A DNA stretch of 64,000 bases, taken from Frateuria terrea (lineage in GTDB: Bacteria; Pseudomonadota; Gammaproteobacteria; Xanthomonadales; Rhodanobacteraceae). The stretch's first letter is position 1, and every line of letters starts with the position of its first letter. Of this stretch, positions 7,282-16,878 are shown one piece after another. Below the pieces are notes generated by a model. That model saw only the letters and a list, made by a program, of their open reading frames with translations, did no database searches and was not told where the DNA came from. The stretch spans positions 186,001-250,000 of the forward strand of contig NZ_FOXL01000004.1 in the NCBI RefSeq assembly GCF_900115705.1, in the 5' to 3' direction. Made by a program: the position numbers and the translations under genes.

Positions 7282-10200
7282 ATGTCCACCGTACATCGCA
7301 AGCATCCCTTGTCATTTGCCATATCGATGTCGTTGTTTGCCGTCGTGGCGACTTCGGCGGTGGCATCGCCAGGTGCCCCGGTGAACACCCAGGAGCCACA
7401 GGCCGCCGCGCCGCAAGACACCCCGGCGACACCGCCGCCCGGCACGACCAAAGCCAAGGCCGGGCAGGGCAATGCCAAGGCCGACAAACAGGCGGTCACC
7501 CTGTCCACCGTCAACGTCGTCGGCGTGCGCGCTTCGCAGATGCGCGCGATCGAACTGAAGCGCCTGGCGCCGAACATCCAGGACAGCATCACGGCCGAGA
7601 GCATCGGCCAGCTGCCGGACGTGACCATCACCGACGCGCTGCAACGCGTCACCGGCGTGCAGGTCAACCGCGACGCCGGCGTGGGCACCACGGTGGACGT
7701 GCGCGGCCTGCCTGAGGTCGGCACCATGCTGAACGGCGAAGCGTTCATCACGGCCGACCAGATCGACTCGCAGCAACCGGACTTCGCCATGCTGCCGGCG
7801 ACGTTGTTCCACGGCGTGGACGTCATCAAGTCGCCCACCGCCAGCACGACCGACGGCGGCATCAGCGGTGCGCTCGACCTGCACACCTATCGCCCCTGGG
7901 ACCTGCCGAGCGGGTTCACCTACAGCTACTCGGCCAACGGTGAGCGCGGCCGGACCAGCAGCAAGTGGGGGCCGGAGGCCAACGGACTCATTTCCTACAA
8001 CGACGATGGCCGCTGGGGCCTGCTGGTATCGGCCGACTATTCCGACACCACGCGCTACAACTCGAACGAGGGCCTCGACCAGTACGGCGTGGTCCTCAAC
8101 GGTGAGAACGCCGCCAGCGCGGGCGGCTACAACGGCTTCCTGACGCCGTGGAACGGCGCGCCGATCCCCTCGCAGATCGTGCAGAACCCCGACGGCAGCG
8201 TCGACGTCAATGGCGATGGCAAGTCCAATGGCGTATTCATGGGCAGCCAGAACATCGGCCTCTACGACATCACCACGCAGCGCAAGCGCAAGTCCGGCAA
8301 CGCCTCGTTCCAGATGGACCTGGGCGGCGGCTTCACCTTCACCAGCGATTACTTCTACGCGCACCAGAACGAGTTCGACCGGACCGCCGGCATCCAGATC
8401 AACTCCACCAACTGGCAGGGCGCCACCTATGTGCCCGTCCAGTCGCGCGACACCGGCAGCACCGTCCCCGGTTCCTATGGCACGCCCGAGCCGGGCTGGG
8501 ACGGCATGCACCTGTTTACCACCGGGGTCTACGAAAAATGGCCCGGCGACGTCGAATCGTTCTCGCAGATCACCAGGAAAGAGTCCACCGCGAAGAACTT
8601 CAACGCACAGCTCGATTTCGACAACGGCGGCCCCTTCACCGCCAGCGTGCGCGGCATCCATGACACCGCGCGCCAGTCCAACATGGAGACCGACCTCAAC
8701 ATCTCCAATTCCAACGGCGAGCTGTGGGGCAATGTGCTCAAGGACGGCGTTCCCGAGGATGCCGTGCCGCCCGGCACCTACATCTATCCCGACGAACTGG
8801 GCGGAAACCGCGTCTTCAACGCCAACGGGCTTGTCCAGAACACGGTACCGATCGTCGCCGACCTGCGGGGGCGCTACCTCTCGGTCAGCATGCCCGCCTC
8901 GCTCGCCAGCCAGTTCGCCGACCCCAACGGCTGGACGATGAAGACGCTCGAATCGGCCGGCGACTACGACCGCAAGGTCGGGCTCAATATCTTTCGCTTC
9001 GACGGGCACTACGACTTCGGCACCGGCTTCAGGCTCGACTTCGGCGCGCGCAACAGCATCCGCCACGCCGACAACGTCGGCTATACGTTCGTCACCCCCG
9101 TGTATGCCGGCATGGGGGCCAGCGATCCGAACGGATGCCTGGTGCGTTACGTGGCTGCCGACGTGGTCCTGAACAGCGGTTCGTGCACCGCCGGCAATGC
9201 GCTGGGCTATTTCCGTGCAGGTCCGCTGTCGGCACTGCCGATGCCCAAGACGGCCGCGCCGTTGTCCAGCCACTGGAAGCAATACAGCAACCTGCTCGGT
9301 TCCGGGATCACCTTCTGGGCGGTCGATCCGCACGCCATGGACAACCCCGAGGCGTACTGGAAATCGCTCTATCCGGATACGGTGCGGCAGGGCGAGCCGG
9401 GCACCACCTGGGCCGTGGGGATCAAGGAGACCTCGGCATACCTCCAGGCCGACCTGGACGGCAACATCGGAAACATGCCCTACAGCGCCAACGTCGGCCT
9501 GCGCGTGATCCGCACCAACCTGGGCGTCACCCAGCACCTCAGCGGCGATCCGGGCGCCTACGGCACCGAGCCTGCCGACGCCGGCAACCAGATCACGCAG
9601 CGCAGCTACAAGGACTACCTGCCGGCGGCGAACTTCGCGCTGGACGTCACCGACGATCTGAAGTTCCGCATGGCATTTTCGAAGAACATGATGCCGCTGG
9701 ACCTGAGCACCTGGGGCGGTGGACTGGAGCTCAACTACTCGCTGGTGGAGACCCCGCAGGGCCCGCTCTTCCGCGTCGCGGCGGGCAATTCGAACGGCAA
9801 CCCCAACCTCGACCCGTGGCGATCGAAGAACTACAACGCCTCACTGGAGTGGTACATCAACCCCACCAGCATGGTCAGCCTGGCGCTGTTCCGCATCAAC
9901 GTGCAGAGCTTCATCAAGAGCGGCAGCGTCATCGACTGCACGCTGCCGGACGAGGATGGCGTCGTGCGCAATCGCTGCGTCACCATCACCGAACCCGTGC
10001 AGGGCACCGGCAACAGCATCCATGGCGCGGAGTTCGATTACCGCCAGGGGTTCACGTTCCTGCCCGGCATCCTTTCCAAGACCGGCATGGAGATCAACGC
10101 CACCTACGCGCCGAGCGACTCGGGAGCCACCGACCTGGCCGGGCACAAGATCCCGTTCCAGGACAATTCGACCAAGTCCGGCAACCTCATCCTGTGGTTC

Positions 10201-10482
10201 CAGAACGACCGGTTCCAGGCGCGCCTCGCCTACAACTACCGCTCGAAGCGTGCGGTATCGGAGGACGTGGGCGGCATCACCGGGATGGAGATGTACGAGG
10301 CGCCGCAGAAGTACCTGGACGCGTCGATCTCATACAAGTTCGACAAGCATGCCGAGCTGTTCGTCGACGGCACCAACCTCACCAACGAATACCAGCGTTA
10401 CTACCTGGTGTGGCCCGACCAGCCGGCACACTCGAATTTCTCCGAGCGCATGTTCATGGTCGGCATCCGCGGCCAGTGGTGA
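7282..10482 (+). CDS. TonB-dependent receptor (oligosaccharide uptake type)
   Basis: A 1066-residue outer-membrane transporter. A signal peptide (about residues 1-29) precedes a Pro/Ala/Gln-rich linker, then TVNVVGVRASQMRAIELKR, the plug domain (SIGQLPDVTITDALQRVTG, VDVRGLPEVGTMLNGE) and a long beta barrel ending in the aromatic FMVGIRGQW. The form matches the TonB receptors that Xanthomonadales pair with glycoside hydrolases. RBS GAGGC precedes ATG 7282. Downstream permease, GH2 hydrolase, LacI regulator and sulfotransferase run in the same direction, so it probably imports the glycan processed by that hydrolase; the substrate is not shown by sequence. Confidence 0.93.
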   Translation: MSTVHRKHPLSFAISMSLFAVVATSAVASPGAPVNTQEPQAAAPQDTPATPPPGTTKAKAGQGNAKADKQAVTLSTVNVVGVRASQMRAIELKRLAPNIQDSITAESIGQLPDVTITDALQRVTGVQVNRDAGVGTTVDVRGLPEVGTMLNGEAFITADQIDSQQPDFAMLPATLFHGVDVIKSPTASTTDGGISGALDLHTYRPWDLPSGFTYSYSANGERGRTSSKWGPEANGLISYNDDGRWGLLVSADYSDTTRYNSNEGLDQYGVVLNGENAASAGGYNGFLTPWNGAPIPSQIVQNPDGSVDVNGDGKSNGVFMGSQNIGLYDITTQRKRKSGNASFQMDLGGGFTFTSDYFYAHQNEFDRTAGIQINSTNWQGATYVPVQSRDTGSTVPGSYGTPEPGWDGMHLFTTGVYEKWPGDVESFSQITRKESTAKNFNAQLDFDNGGPFTASVRGIHDTARQSNMETDLNISNSNGELWGNVLKDGVPEDAVPPGTYIYPDELGGNRVFNANGLVQNTVPIVADLRGRYLSVSMPASLASQFADPNGWTMKTLESAGDYDRKVGLNIFRFDGHYDFGTGFRLDFGARNSIRHADNVGYTFVTPVYAGMGASDPNGCLVRYVAADVVLNSGSCTAGNALGYFRAGPLSALPMPKTAAPLSSHWKQYSNLLGSGITFWAVDPHAMDNPEAYWKSLYPDTVRQGEPGTTWAVGIKETSAYLQADLDGNIGNMPYSANVGLRVIRTNLGVTQHLSGDPGAYGTEPADAGNQITQRSYKDYLPAANFALDVTDDLKFRMAFSKNMMPLDLSTWGGGLELNYSLVETPQGPLFRVAAGNSNGNPNLDPWRSKNYNASLEWYINPTSMVSLALFRINVQSFIKSGSVIDCTLPDEDGVVRNRCVTITEPVQGTGNSIHGAEFDYRQGFTFLPGILSKTGMEINATYAPSDSGATDLAGHKIPFQDNSTKSGNLILWFQNDRFQARLAYNYRSKRAVSEDVGGITGMEMYEAPQKYLDASISYKFDKHAELFVDGTNLTNEYQRYYLVWPDQPAHSNFSERMFMVGIRGQW

Positions 10483-10501
10483 GGGGAACAGGCGTACATC
10501 G

Positions 10502-10527
10502 GGCCGGGCGCGACGCGGCGCCCGGCC
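10502..10527 (+). terminator. Strong GC hairpin after the receptor gene
   Basis: GGCCGGGCGC pairs perfectly with GCGCCCGGCC around a 6-nt loop, 20 nt past the receptor stop. There is no T-run, so it may act as an mRNA-stabilising or partial terminator that lowers expression of downstream genes. Confidence 0.5.
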
Positions 10528-10685
10528 TACCGGCACGGAAAACCGCTTCGCCCATGCTGCTGCGCTTGCACGCCGGCTGCGCCGCCATCGGCGACCGACA
10601 CTGACGCACGCCGCGGATGCGGACAACACGTCGCAGAAGCAGTGACACGCTTTACCCGTTTGCATCCGACAACGACAGGGCTGAC

Positions 10686-12074
10686 ATGCGAGATCCCCAA
10701 GCCACACCCTCCACCCGCGACGGGCATTTCCGCCGCTCCATCGGACTGTTCTCGGGCACCGCGATCAACATGACGCAGATGTGCGGCATCGGGCCGTTCA
10801 TCACCATCCCGATCATGGTCGCCGTGATGGGCGGGCCGCAGGCGGTGGTGGGCTGGATCGCCGGCGCCATCCTGGCGGTGGCCGACGGCATGGTCTGGGC
10901 GGAGCTGGGTGCAGCCATGCCCGGCGCCGGCGGCACCTACGTCTATCTGCGCGAAGCCTTCCAGTACCGCACCGGCAAACTGATGCCGTTCCTGTTCATC
11001 TGGACCGTGCTGCTGACGATCCCCTTGCTGATGTCGACCGGCATCATCGGCATGGTCGAGTACCTGGGCTTTTTCTTCCCGCGCCTGGGTTGGTGGCCGG
11101 TGCATCTGATCGGCCTGGCGGCGACCGGCCTGGTCACCCTGCTTCTGTACCGGCGGATCGAATCGATCCGGGTGATCACCCTCGCGCTGTGGGTGATCAT
11201 GTTGTTCTCGGTCGTCGGCGTTTCGGCGGCGGGGTTCTGGGATTTCCATCCCGAATACGCCTTCACCTATCCGCCCGGCGCGTTCGGCCCGCACTTCTTC
11301 GTCGGCCTGGGCGCCGGGCTCATCATTGGCATCTACGATTACCTCGGTTACTTCACCACCGCCTACATGGGCGACGAGCTGCGCGACCCGGGCCGCACCA
11401 TGCCCGGCTCGATCATCATCTCGGTGATCGCGATGATGTTCGTCTACCTCATCCTCAACATCAGCGTGCTCGGCGTGGCGCCGTGGCAGCAGATCGCCCA
11501 GTCCAGATCGGTGGCGTCGATGGTGGTGGAGCACAGCTGGGGGCACATGGCCGCTGCGGTCATGACCATCCTCATCATCGTGACCGCGTTCGCCTCGGTG
11601 TTCGCCGGTCTGCTGGGCGGCTCGCGCGTGCCGTTCCAGGCGGCACACGACAAGGTGTTCCTGTCCGTGTTCGGCAAGCTTCACGCGAAGCACGGCTTTC
11701 CGCACGTGGCCTTGCTCACCATGGGCGTGGTGACGGCGATCGGCACGTTCTTCGACCTGACCGAGGTCATCAACATGCTGCTGGCCGCGACGATCATCGT
11801 GCAGTCCATCGCGCAGATCGCCGCGCTGGTGGTGCTGCGGCGGCGCCAGCCGGAGCTGCCACGGCCCTACCGGCAATGGCTTTACCCGGTACCTTGCGTG
11901 ATCGCGCTACTGGGCTGGATCTACGTCTACGTGTCGGCGTCCGCGACGGCGCTGGTCCTGTCCGGTGCGTGGATCGTGGCCGGCCTGGTGGTGTTCGCGA
12001 TCTGGGCCAGGGTCAACCGGTCGTGGCCGTTCGCGCCCGTGGAAATCGGCGAAGCCTATCTGGGGAGTGACTGA
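10686..12074 (+). CDS. APC family permease
   Basis: A 462-residue inner-membrane transporter with about 12 helices. Helix 1 contains GLFSGTAINMTQMCGIGPFI, the unwound glycine-rich helix typical of the amino acid-polyamine-organocation fold. GAAMPGAGGTYVYLREAF in helix 3 and ALWVIMLFSVVGVSAAGFW are further family markers. The start at ATG 10686 is chosen because the first helix follows about 30 residues later. Within a receptor/GH2 operon it may carry an amino sugar or amino acid rather than act in general metabolism (inference). The hydrolase start is 4 nt past its stop. Confidence 0.85.
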   Translation: MRDPQATPSTRDGHFRRSIGLFSGTAINMTQMCGIGPFITIPIMVAVMGGPQAVVGWIAGAILAVADGMVWAELGAAMPGAGGTYVYLREAFQYRTGKLMPFLFIWTVLLTIPLLMSTGIIGMVEYLGFFFPRLGWWPVHLIGLAATGLVTLLLYRRIESIRVITLALWVIMLFSVVGVSAAGFWDFHPEYAFTYPPGAFGPHFFVGLGAGLIIGIYDYLGYFTTAYMGDELRDPGRTMPGSIIISVIAMMFVYLILNISVLGVAPWQQIAQSRSVASMVVEHSWGHMAAAVMTILIIVTAFASVFAGLLGGSRVPFQAAHDKVFLSVFGKLHAKHGFPHVALLTMGVVTAIGTFFDLTEVINMLLAATIIVQSIAQIAALVVLRRRQPELPRPYRQWLYPVPCVIALLGWIYVYVSASATALVLSGAWIVAGLVVFAIWARVNRSWPFAPVEIGEAYLGSD

Positions 12075-12078
12075 CGCC

Positions 12079-14802
12079 ATGCGCATTCTTGCCCTCATCG
12101 CCTTGATGACGCTGGCCGCCTCGGCTGCCGCGTCGCCCGCACGTGCCGCAGCCCCCTATGCGCCTACCCGGGTGGCTGGCGGCGCCGGCTCCACGACCGC
12201 CGTCGCGCGGTGGCAGATCCAGTCGAGCGACAAGGCCCAGCAGGACGGCAACACGATTTCCTCCGCGGACTTTTCCACCCACGACTGGTACCCGGTGAGC
12301 GGTCGCGCCACGGTGATGGCAGGACTGCTGGAGAACGGCGCCTACAGGGAAGACGTGTTCTACAGCGACAACCTGAGGGCAGTGCAGGTGCCCGACGGCA
12401 GCGGCACCTTGTTCGTGAACCCCTGGTGGTACCGCACCGAGTTCACCCTTGCCGGAGGCACGCGAGGACTCCACACGCTGCTGCGCACCAACGGCATCAT
12501 CGCCAGCGCCGACGTATGGGTGAACGGGCACCTGGTCGCCGACCGGGCAAGCGTTGCCGGCGCCTATCCCGTGCATGAGCTCGACGTGACCCGCTGGGTG
12601 CACGCGGGCAGCAACATCCTCGCGCTGCGCGTGCACCCGGCCGACCCGCGAAGGAGCCTGTCGATCGGCTGGGTCGACTGGAACCCGACGCCGCCGGACA
12701 ACAACATGGGCCCGTGGCGGGGCGTGGACATCGTGCAGACCGGCCCCGTCCAGCTGCGTTTTCCGCATGTGACCTCGGCGCTGTCGCTGCCCGATCTCGC
12801 GCACGCCGCACTGACGGTCGAGGTGGAGGCCCGCAACCTCGACACGGTGGCGCATGAGGCCACGATCACGGGTGAGGTGGCCGGCGTAGCACTGCGGCAG
12901 ACGATCCACCTCGCTCCGGGCCAGACGCAGACCCTGTCGTTTTCGCCCAGGACCGACGCCGGCCTGGATCTGGACCATCCAAAGGTCTGGTGGCCCGCCG
13001 GCATGGGCGCTCACCCGCTGTATTCCCTGCAGATGACCGCCACCGTCGATGGCTCGACCTCGGACAAGGCCGGCACGACCTTCGGTATCCGCAGCGTCAG
13101 TTCCAGGCTCACCAGCCAGGGCTATCGCCAGTTCTCCATCAACGGCAAGCCGGTGCTGATCCGCGGCGCGGGATGGGCGCCGGACATGTTCCTGCGGGAC
13201 GACCCCGCGCGCATGCAGGCCGAATTCAGCTACGTCCGCAACCTCGGGCTCAACACCATCCGCAGCGAAGGCAAGCTGGAGACCTCGCACTTCTACGAGC
13301 TCGCCGACCGCGAAGGCATCATGATCCTGGCCGGCTGGGAGTGCTGCGACAAATGGGAGTCCGCGGCGAAGACGGGCGGCGGGCCATGGGACGCGGCGGA
13401 CGAGCAGGTGGCCCAGGCCTCCATGGCGAGCGAGGCGCGCCTGCTGCGCAACCACCCGTCCGTGATCGGCTTCCTGATCGGCAGCGACAACGCACCGCCG
13501 CCGGCTCTGGCCAGGATGTACGTCGATACGCTGAAGGCCGCGCACTGGAATCTGCCGATCATCGCGGCAGCCGTCGACCAGGCCACGGCCGAGACCGGAC
13601 CTTCCGGCATGAAGATGACCGGTCCCTACGCATGGGTTCCGCCCGCTTACTGGTACGCCGACAAGCAGGGCGGCGCGTTCGGCTTCAATTCCGAAACCAG
13701 CGCAGGAGCGGACATCCCCCGGCTGGAAGACCTGACCCGCATGCTGTCGCCGCAGGAGCTCGAGGCGCTCTGGAAGTACCCGAAGCTGCGCCAGTACCAC
13801 GCCTCCGCGGACTGGTCGACGTTCGCCAGCATCGAGCCGTTCCACACGGCGCTGGTCAAGCGCTATGGCGCGCTGCGGAACCTTGCCGACTACGTGGCCA
13901 AGGCGCAGCTGGAGAACTACGACAACGTCCGCGCGCAGTTCGAGGCCTACAACGCGCACAGGGACGCGGCCAGGCCTTCGACAGGCGTGATCTACTGGAT
14001 GCTCAACAACGCCTGGCCTTCGCTGCACTGGCACCTGTACGACTACTTCCTGAACCCGGCCGGCGCGTACTTCGGTGCCAAGAAGGCCAACGAGCCTTTG
14101 CACATCCAGTACGCCTACGACACGCACGCGATCGTGCTGGTCAACCAGACGCTCACCGACCGGCATGGCCTTCAGGCGACCATCCGCATGCGCAACCTGG
14201 ACGGCAGCGTGCGTTACGAACGGCGCCTGCAGGACATCGATCTCGCCGGCAACGGCACGCGGCAGCTGGCGACCTTGCCGACGCCAGCGGGCCTGTCGCG
14301 TACCTATTTCATCGAGCTCGAGCTGGCCTCCGCCGATGGCAAGGCGATCAGCCGCAACGTGTATTGGCTGCCCACGCAGCCGGACAAGCTCGACTGGGCG
14401 CATTCGAACTGGTACCTCACGCCCGTGACGCAATATGCGGACCTGACCGCCTTGCAGTCGCTACCGACCGCGACGAGCGAGATCCGCGCGACGCTGCAAC
14501 ACCTCGGTGACGACGACATGGTCGCGGTCACGCTGACGGTCCCGTCGTCCTCGAAGGCCGTGGCATTGTTCCAGCACGTTTCGGTCAGGCAGTCGGCACA
14601 TGGCAAGCCCGTACTGCCGATCCTGTGGAGCGACAACGACGTTACGCTGTGGCCCGGCCAATCGCTCACCCTGACTGCGCGTTTCGCCGGGCAGGGGGCC
14701 GGCACACCGGTCGTGGAAGTGAGCGGATGGAACGTCTCGACCCGAAGCGTTCCGGCCGCCATCCGGAAGCCGACCGTCGCCCCACAGGAAAACACCCTTT
14801 GA
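12079..14802 (+). CDS. Secreted GH2 glycosidase, exo-beta-D-glucosaminidase-like
   Basis: A 907-residue protein with signal peptide MRILALIALMTLAASAAASP. Domains in order: GH2 sugar-binding jelly roll (NPWWYRTEF, VWVNGHLVA, GWVDWNPTPPDNNMGPWRG), immunoglobulin-like domain, TIM barrel from FSINGKPVLIRGAGWAPD, then C-terminal beta domains. NTIRSEGKLE, LAGWECCDKWE, FLIGSDNAPP and FGFNSETSAG fit the exo-glucosaminidase/mannosidase branch. In the family member CsxA the acid is an Asp and the nucleophile a Glu; the Asp in GSDNAP and Glu in NSETS occupy those places here. It probably removes terminal sugars, perhaps glucosamine, in the periplasm. ATG 12079 starts 4 nt after the permease stop. Confidence 0.85.
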   Translation: MRILALIALMTLAASAAASPARAAAPYAPTRVAGGAGSTTAVARWQIQSSDKAQQDGNTISSADFSTHDWYPVSGRATVMAGLLENGAYREDVFYSDNLRAVQVPDGSGTLFVNPWWYRTEFTLAGGTRGLHTLLRTNGIIASADVWVNGHLVADRASVAGAYPVHELDVTRWVHAGSNILALRVHPADPRRSLSIGWVDWNPTPPDNNMGPWRGVDIVQTGPVQLRFPHVTSALSLPDLAHAALTVEVEARNLDTVAHEATITGEVAGVALRQTIHLAPGQTQTLSFSPRTDAGLDLDHPKVWWPAGMGAHPLYSLQMTATVDGSTSDKAGTTFGIRSVSSRLTSQGYRQFSINGKPVLIRGAGWAPDMFLRDDPARMQAEFSYVRNLGLNTIRSEGKLETSHFYELADREGIMILAGWECCDKWESAAKTGGGPWDAADEQVAQASMASEARLLRNHPSVIGFLIGSDNAPPPALARMYVDTLKAAHWNLPIIAAAVDQATAETGPSGMKMTGPYAWVPPAYWYADKQGGAFGFNSETSAGADIPRLEDLTRMLSPQELEALWKYPKLRQYHASADWSTFASIEPFHTALVKRYGALRNLADYVAKAQLENYDNVRAQFEAYNAHRDAARPSTGVIYWMLNNAWPSLHWHLYDYFLNPAGAYFGAKKANEPLHIQYAYDTHAIVLVNQTLTDRHGLQATIRMRNLDGSVRYERRLQDIDLAGNGTRQLATLPTPAGLSRTYFIELELASADGKAISRNVYWLPTQPDKLDWAHSNWYLTPVTQYADLTALQSLPTATSEIRATLQHLGDDDMVAVTLTVPSSSKAVALFQHVSVRQSAHGKPVLPILWSDNDVTLWPGQSLTLTARFAGQGAGTPVVEVSGWNVSTRSVPAAIRKPTVAPQENTL

Positions 14803-14818
14803 ACCAGGCCAGGCATCC

Positions 14819-15826
14819 ATGACACGCGTGACCATCAGCGACGTCGCCCGTACCGTGGGCACGTCGAAGAAGACCATCTCGCGGGTGCTCAACAACGATC
14901 CGAACGTCAGCCAGTCCATGCGCCAGCGCGTCGTGGCCGCGGTCGCCGCGCTCAACTATCGGCCGCTCACCTCGGCGCGCAGCCTGGCGGCCAATCGCTC
15001 TTTCATGATCGGCCTGCTGTACGACAACCGTTCGCCCAGCTACATCATGGAAGTGCAGGCCGGCGTGCAGGAGGCATGCGAGGCGCAGCACTACAGCATG
15101 ATGGTGCAGCCGCTGGTCTCCACCGCGCCGGACTTCGTCGAGCGGGTCGAGGACATCCTGTCGCGGCACCGGCCCGATGGCGTGATCCTGACGCCGCCGC
15201 TCACCGATCACGCCCAGCTGCTCGAGTGCCTGCGCAAGCAGGACGTGCCGTTCGCCTCGATCGCGCCGCGCCACCCCGAGGCCTGCATCGGCGTGATGCT
15301 GCGCGAACGCGAGGCCGCCGCGGCGATGGTCGAACACCTCGTGTCGCTCGGCCATCGCCGCATCGCCCACATCATCGGCGACCTCGAACACGGCGCCGGC
15401 ATCTGGCGCCTGGCGGGCTACCGCGACGGCCTTGGGCGCGCCGGGCTGAAGGAGGATCCGGCGTACATGGTCCAGGGCCGGTTTTCCTTCGAGTCCGGCG
15501 TCGCGGCCATGCGGCAGTTGCTGGCGCTGCCGCAGCGGCCGACCGCCATTTTCGCGGGCGACGACGACATGGCCGTGGGCGCGATCTGGGCCGCCGCGGA
15601 AGCGGGCGTGTCGATTCCCCGCGACATCTCGATCTGCGGCTTCGACGACACGACCATGGCGACCCAGGTGTGGCCGCCGCTCACCACCGTCCACCAGCCC
15701 GTGCGCGAAATGGGACGCCGCGCCACCCAGGAACTGCTGCTTCGCGTGCTGAACAAGGGCGAGGCCCGGATGGTCGAGGTCGACTACCAGATGCGCATCC
15801 GCGCCTCCACGGCGCCGGCCGCGTAG
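14819..15826 (+). CDS. LacI family transcriptional regulator
   Basis: A 335-residue repressor. The N-terminal helix-turn-helix [23 protein letters not shown] is followed by the hinge helix region [17 protein letters not shown] and a periplasmic-binding-protein-like sensor domain ([39 protein letters not shown]). It lies 16 nt after the GH2 gene in the same direction, so it is probably the local regulator, released by a sugar from the imported glycan. Candidate operators are the palindromes at 7192 and 18630, not proven. Confidence 0.93.
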   Translation: MTRVTISDVARTVGTSKKTISRVLNNDPNVSQSMRQRVVAAVAALNYRPLTSARSLAANRSFMIGLLYDNRSPSYIMEVQAGVQEACEAQHYSMMVQPLVSTAPDFVERVEDILSRHRPDGVILTPPLTDHAQLLECLRKQDVPFASIAPRHPEACIGVMLREREAAAAMVEHLVSLGHRRIAHIIGDLEHGAGIWRLAGYRDGLGRAGLKEDPAYMVQGRFSFESGVAAMRQLLALPQRPTAIFAGDDDMAVGAIWAAAEAGVSIPRDISICGFDDTTMATQVWPPLTTVHQPVREMGRRATQELLLRVLNKGEARMVEVDYQMRIRASTAPAA

Positions 15827-15903
15827 TCTGCGTCGCGTACCATCCCGCGGTACCCCGACAGGGGCGCCTGCGCCATCCACACTACCGACCCCGAGGAGAG
15901 TGC

Positions 15904-16749
15904 ATGTCTGCCGCACACGACGTCGCGAAGCCGGCCCGCAAATTCCACTTCATTTCCGGGCTGCCACGCTCAGGCAGCACGCTGCTGGCGGCCATCCTCA
16001 ACCAGAATCCGCGATTTCGCGCGGGCATGACCAGCCCGCTCGCCGACATCATGGGCGCCGTGATGGCGGAGGCAAGCAGCAAGAACGACTTTTCGTTCGA
16101 CGTCTCCGACGAGCAGCGCGTGGCCATGCTGCGGGGCCTGGTCGAAAGCTTCTACGCAGGGCAGGCGGACGCCGGCGTCGTGTTCGACACCAGCCGGCTG
16201 TGGTGCAGCCGCATGCAGCTGCTCGACACACTGTTGCCGGAGGCGAAGGTCATCGCCTGCGTGCGCCAGCTGTCCTGGGTGCTGGACAGCATGGAACGGC
16301 TGGTGCGCCGGCAACCGGTGAGCGTCAGCAAGGTGTTCCGCTTCGATACCAACACCACCGTGTACTCCCGCGTCGAGGCGCTGACCGACCCGCGCGGCAT
16401 GGTGGGTTTTGCCTTCCAGGCCACCAAGGATGCGTTCTACGGCCAGTACGCGCCGGGCCGTCTATTGGTGCTCACCTACGAAAGCCTGGTGCGCAACCCT
16501 TCGGCCGCCATGCGCGCGGTCTACCAGTTCATCGGCGAGCCCTGGTTCGAGCACGACTTCGACCACATCGCGTACAACGCCGACGAGTTCGACGCCCGCG
16601 TCGGCATGCCAGGGCTGCACACCGTGCGGCCAAAGATCGAGCCGATCGAGCGCACCTCCATACTGCCGCGCGAGATCTTCGCCCGCTTCGTGAACGAGGC
16701 GTTCTGGATGGACCCGAAGAACAACGTCAGCCAGGTGCCGATCGTCTAG
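15904..16749 (+). CDS. Sulfotransferase family protein
   Basis: A 281-residue protein with RBS GAGGAGAG at 15893-15900. The N-terminal phosphosulfate-binding loop is FISGLPRSGSTLLAAILNQ, the 5'-PSB motif of PAPS-dependent sulfotransferases. The 3'-phosphate-binding region is represented by VIACVRQLSWVLDSMERL and LVLTYESLVRNPSAAMRAVYQF. The C-terminal half is typical of Sulfotransfer_3 proteins. No signal peptide is seen. The acceptor is unknown; its position in a glycan operon raises the possibility of a sugar or tyrosine acceptor. A stable hairpin directly after the stop closes the operon. Confidence 0.85.
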   Translation: MSAAHDVAKPARKFHFISGLPRSGSTLLAAILNQNPRFRAGMTSPLADIMGAVMAEASSKNDFSFDVSDEQRVAMLRGLVESFYAGQADAGVVFDTSRLWCSRMQLLDTLLPEAKVIACVRQLSWVLDSMERLVRRQPVSVSKVFRFDTNTTVYSRVEALTDPRGMVGFAFQATKDAFYGQYAPGRLLVLTYESLVRNPSAAMRAVYQFIGEPWFEHDFDHIAYNADEFDARVGMPGLHTVRPKIEPIERTSILPREIFARFVNEAFWMDPKNNVSQVPIV

Positions 16750-16774
16750 GGGGCGTCCGGACAACGGACGCCCC
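16750..16774 (+). terminator. Hairpin closing the receptor-to-sulfotransferase operon
   Basis: GGGGCGTCCG pairs perfectly with CGGACGCCCC around a 5-nt loop, starting one base after the sulfotransferase stop codon. There is no T-run. Confidence 0.6.
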
Positions 16775-16878
16775 GCACAGCCCCAGGCCGCTGTTGCACC
16801 CAAGGGCGCGGCCTTCGCGCCCCTGCGTCAGAAGCGCCCCTGGCGAGCGTTGGCCAGCGTGGTCTGCGTGGTTTGCCG

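Noticed and set aside
7312-9537. 741-codon frame antisense to the TonB receptor
   Set aside because: High-GC codon shadow; the plus strand has a complete receptor.
12013-14433. 806-codon frame antisense to the GH2 gene
   Set aside because: Shadow of a clear GH2 enzyme, low-complexity composition and no domain.
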